Origin: Gnetum montanum
Taxonomy: Eukaryota; Streptophyta; Gnetopsida; Gnetales; Gnetaceae
Direction of reading: 5' to 3'
Assembly: GCA_015680685.1 (NCBI GenBank)
Contig: MNCI01012738.1
Location: 23,671-87,670, forward strand
Length of the DNA: 64,000 bases
Below the pieces are notes generated by a model. It was not told the origin of the DNA. It saw only the letters and a list, made by a program, of their open reading frames with translations, and did not search any database. A program made the position numbers and the translations under genes. Shown in pieces: positions 60,488-64,000 of the stretch; positions within the stretch are counted from its first letter, which is position 1, and each line of letters starts with the position of its first letter.

Positions 60488-63400
60488 AAATGGCTATACA
60501 AGGTGATCTCCACATACCCCATGTGCTGATAGGACCTCATGGCAGGATCCCAAGATACTTAAGCTTAGAATCAATAGACTTGGAATCACTCACTCATGAC
60601 ACCGTGGCGTCCTTGGAGACATCTCTAGACTAGCTAGAACATATGGTCTAGGCCTTAGACCTAGAGGCTAGGGATGTGACTGAGAACCCTCTTATTGAAA
60701 TCCTGATAACTACATCTATAGGTGAGGCAAAAACATTGAAAGTCAATTCCTTATTAGAGCCACAAGTGCAACAAAACATTTCCAAAGTCCTTAATGATAA
60801 TGTCAAGGTGTTTGCATGGTCATATGAAGACATGTCGGGCCTAGACCCATGACTCATACAATACAACATTATCTTAGACCCACGTGTCAAAGTGGTTAAA
60901 CAGAAAGCCCACAAAGTTAAGCTAGAGATTGCTTTGGCTTTATGTGATAAAATCACCAAGCTTTATCAAGCTGGTTTCATTCGGGCGATTGATTACTCGG
61001 AATGGGTATCAAACATTGTTGTAGTTTCTAAGAAATAGGAGGTATATGAATATGTATAGACTTTCAAGACCTGAATAAAGCAATGATTAAATATGACTTC
61101 TCATTGCCAACTATCAATCAACTTATTGACACGACAGCTAGTCATGCCTTACTGTCCTTCATGGATGGGTTTTCAGGCTATAACCAGATTCACATCAACC
61201 TAGAGCACTAGTTGGCAACTACTTTTATGACCCCTTGGGGGACATTTTGCTACATAATGATGCCCTTTGGGCTAAAAAATGCTGGAGCAACATATCAATA
61301 AGAACTAAACAACTATGTTGATGACATAGCAGTTAAGTCTAAGGAAGCTACTGATCATCCCAATGATCTAAATGTAGTTCTCCAATGTTGTCATAGGCAT
61401 GACCTATGCTTCAACCCTAGGAAATATGTTTTCAGAGTTAAAATCGGATGCATGCAAGGTTTTGTAGTGTCGGAAATAGGGATATGAGTGGATCCTGATA
61501 AGGTGAGGGCCATTGTCAACCTAAGACCACCTACAAATCTTAAAGAGTTATTTGGGTTGCAAGGTAGAGTACATTTTATCAAAAGGTTTATCGCGAGTTT
61601 GACAAACAAACTACACCCCATGCAACACCTACTCAAGAAGGGGGTCAACTTTGTGTGGACAAATCAATGTCAACAAGCCTTTGATAACCTAAAGAAAGAG
61701 CTTTTCCATCTCCCAACTATTTACCCACCATAGAGGGATAAGCCTTTCTACATCTACCTTGCCACCTCGGACACATCTATTGCTACACTACTATGTCAAA
61801 AGAGAGATGACAAGTCTAAAATCTCGGTCTACTATCTAAGCCATGCATTAATAACTTTGAGGTGAAGTAGAACAAGGTAGAAAAATATTGTCTCACCTTA
61901 GTATTTGCACTTAAAAATTGGAGGAATTACTTATTTTGCAATAAAGTTAACATCATATGTAAGAGCAACATAACTTATACGAGAGCAGTAGGATAGCCTG
62001 ATGGAAAGCTATAACCACCGAATTCGATTTACACTATGTGGTCCAATCATCAATGAAGGGTCAAGCAGTAGCCACACAGCTTACAACTTCACCTATTGAC
62101 AATCAAGAAATAATAGAACCCAAATTTCCAGATGAACATATCAATAGCCTAAGCCATGTACCATCTCATTAAGAAGCAAGTCTACATTTTGATGCTGCTT
62201 CAACTACACTAGGTGGTAGCACCGCTGCAGTTCTTACATTTCCCTCTAGGGAAATTCAACACTTCATGTATCATCTTACATTCCTTTGCATGAACAACGT
62301 AGCTAAATGCGAAGGACTCCTTAGGGGCCTTCTAGTAGCTCAAGAGTTAAGGATCCAAAATTTGGCAATCCGGGGCAACTCCTAATTGGTTATCAACCAG
62401 ATCACCAAAGTTTATGCTTGCAAGGCTTCACATTTACAACCTTATTATGATTTAGCCAAGAATTTACTAAAGCAATTTACAACGTTAGACATCCAACATA
62501 TGCCTCGCAACAAAAACACTGTAGTATATGTGTTAGCCATGTTAGCATTAAATGTGCCATCACACATGTTTGCTACCTTGCCTACTTTCATAATATAATG
62601 CACTGATCCTCCTACTCAAGTGGCACACATTGCATCTGTAAGTGCAACAGATACCCAAGAGTGGTATGCCAACATTAAAGCTTACCTTCAACATGGCTAA
62701 CCCCCACATAGCTTGATGTCCTCTCAAAAGGAAGCAATACAAAAAATGAGCTCAACAATATGTCCTAATAAGAGATAACACCTTATGCAAAAATTCCTTT
62801 GATAGAATAGTGCTAGCGTGAGTTAGTGGGGAAGAAGCGCAAAAGATTGTTAACAAAGTCCATTAGGGACTATGTGGAGGGCACATAGACCCCAGGGCTA
62901 TGGCACCAAAAATTAGATTCTTAGGTTACTACTAGCCTTGCATAGAATGAGCTTCCCTTGCCAAAGTTAGGACATGCAATGTATGTCAATGCCATGCAAA
63001 CCTTATACACGTGTCGCCTACCAAATTACATCCTACACAAATCATGTGGTCATTAAAATGTTGGGGACTAGATATCATAGGACCCATCACACGTAAGTCT
63101 TCTGCAGAATATAGCTTCATTATCACCACAACTGAATACTTCACAAAGTTGGTAGAGGCTATTCCCCTGAGAAAGATCACATCTCAACAGGTTTGCCACT
63201 TTATCCTAGATAACATAGTAATAAGGTTTGGTCTTCCCATGACTATTGTGATGAACAATGGGCCATAATTTAGTAGTGTGGAAACCAAAACCTTTTGCAA
63301 CAACCTAGGCATCAAACACTCTTTTTCATCACCATACTACCCATAGGTGAACGATCAAGTAGAGGCTACAAACAAGGTCATCATCAACCTTCTCAAAAAT

Positions 63401-63896
63401 ATGCTTAGTAGTATCAAGAGGTGATGGCATGAGCAAATCCTCTATGTGTTGTGGGCTTATCGTATGACATGTAGGACCGCTACAAGTAAGACTCCATACA
63501 GTCTCATTTACGGATCTGAAGCAATGTTACCTCTTGAATTGTAGGTTCCATCACTTCAGATGATCCTCCCAAACATTGTAGATGAGGCACACAAAAAATG
63601 AGTCAAGGATCATTAATCTTGACTTCATAGAGGAGGAACATGCCCAAATACTTGGTCGCATCGAACGGTACCAGGATAAACAACGACAAAAGCACCACTG
63701 TAACTTACATCAACAACCAATCAAGAAAGGGGATTTAGTCCTCAAGGTCGTTCATGAGCCAATTAGCAAATTCTTAGCCAACTGGGAAGGTCCCTTCATA
63801 GTCACAAAAGCCTATGAGAATGGGGCATTTAAATTGGCTAACATGGATGACAACGAGTTCTTAAATCCCATTAATCACTTGTATCTCAAGTTGTAA
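60488..63896 (+). pseudogene. pol: Element E pol: RT, RNase H, second RNase H, integrase
   Basis: GATGATTTTGTAG/GAG at about 60463-60478 looks like a splice acceptor. RT runs 60950-61650, with a deletion after GATYQ that joins directly to LNNYVDD (61308-61325), a frameshift near 61035 and a stop near 61485. RNase H, second RNase H (LHFDAASTTLGG, 62188) and integrase follow (WGLDIIGPI near 63064; NNGP instead of DNGP near 63255, so the second catalytic Asp is lost). The C-terminus keeps NWEGPF (about 63780) and ends at TAA 63894-63896. It groups with D and B. Confidence 0.85.
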
Positions 63897-63934
63897 TACA
63901 TTTGATGCAAAGGATTACATCAAATGCACAACAA

Positions 63935-64000
63935 GGTAAGTAGATCATCTGCTATGATGACAAACTAGCACAGCATGTCCTTGGGTAATGACGTAAAACT
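63935..64000 (+). repeat. Element E 3' UTR array, start only
   Basis: TCTGCTATGATGACAAACTA then GCA, and CCTTGGGTAATGACGTAAAA then CT, are the first units of the usual post-integrase array. The window ends here. Confidence 0.7.

Overview
The window is plant nuclear DNA made almost entirely of nested long terminal repeat (LTR) retrotransposons. I see no host gene, rRNA, tRNA or CRISPR array. Five copies (called A to E here) belong to one Ty3/Gypsy group of the Tat/Ogre type. They share a gag with a CxxH...GH...C knuckle, a retropepsin, an RT with YVDD, two successive RNase H domains and a DDE integrase. A sixth element (F) is an AT-rich, badly decayed Athila-like copy. The depth of nesting points to a large repeat-rich plant genome; I cannot name the species.

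Layout. A is the end of pol (1-2709), a 3' untranslated region (UTR) and a 3' LTR (4244-5527), inserted in the gag of B. B runs from gag (5528) through protease, pol and 3' UTR to its 3' LTR (14272-15725), inserted in the gag of D. D gag (15726-17515) is split by C, a complete 18.5-kb element with both LTRs (17516-18959 and 34518-36042). D resumes at 36043 with protease, an antisense gene and RT-integrase. Its integrase is split again by a 3.6-kb insertion (45304-48900, target duplication GGAAG). D ends with a 3' LTR at 50327-51962. F follows (51963-56860), then an LTR (56861-58512) that directly abuts the antisense gene and pol of E (to 63896).

Unusual architecture. In C, D and E the protease and RT are separated by 1-5 kb holding a gene on the opposite strand. 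It has its own TATA box, a series of GT-AG introns (at least one at the same position and phase in C and D), a globular N-terminal part, a coiled coil and an acidic tail. Arrays of a short motif around TTAAACTAGCA lie on both sides. B has only such an array in this place and no antisense gene. The LTRs, the 5' leader of C and the promoter or intron of the antisense gene are packed with palindromic TACGC/GCGTA motifs, and the spelling differs by subfamily (GCGTATACGC in A/C, GCTACGC..GCGTAGC in D/E). At every 3' LTR boundary, a stem-loop whose arms co-vary between elements encloses the polypurine tract.

A and C form one subfamily; B, D and E form another. All copies carry stops or frameshifts, many of them TGG to TAG or CAA to TAA as expected from decay of methylated cytosine. 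A has the longest intact frame (about 860 codons). Element assignments and splice sites were read by eye and not computed.
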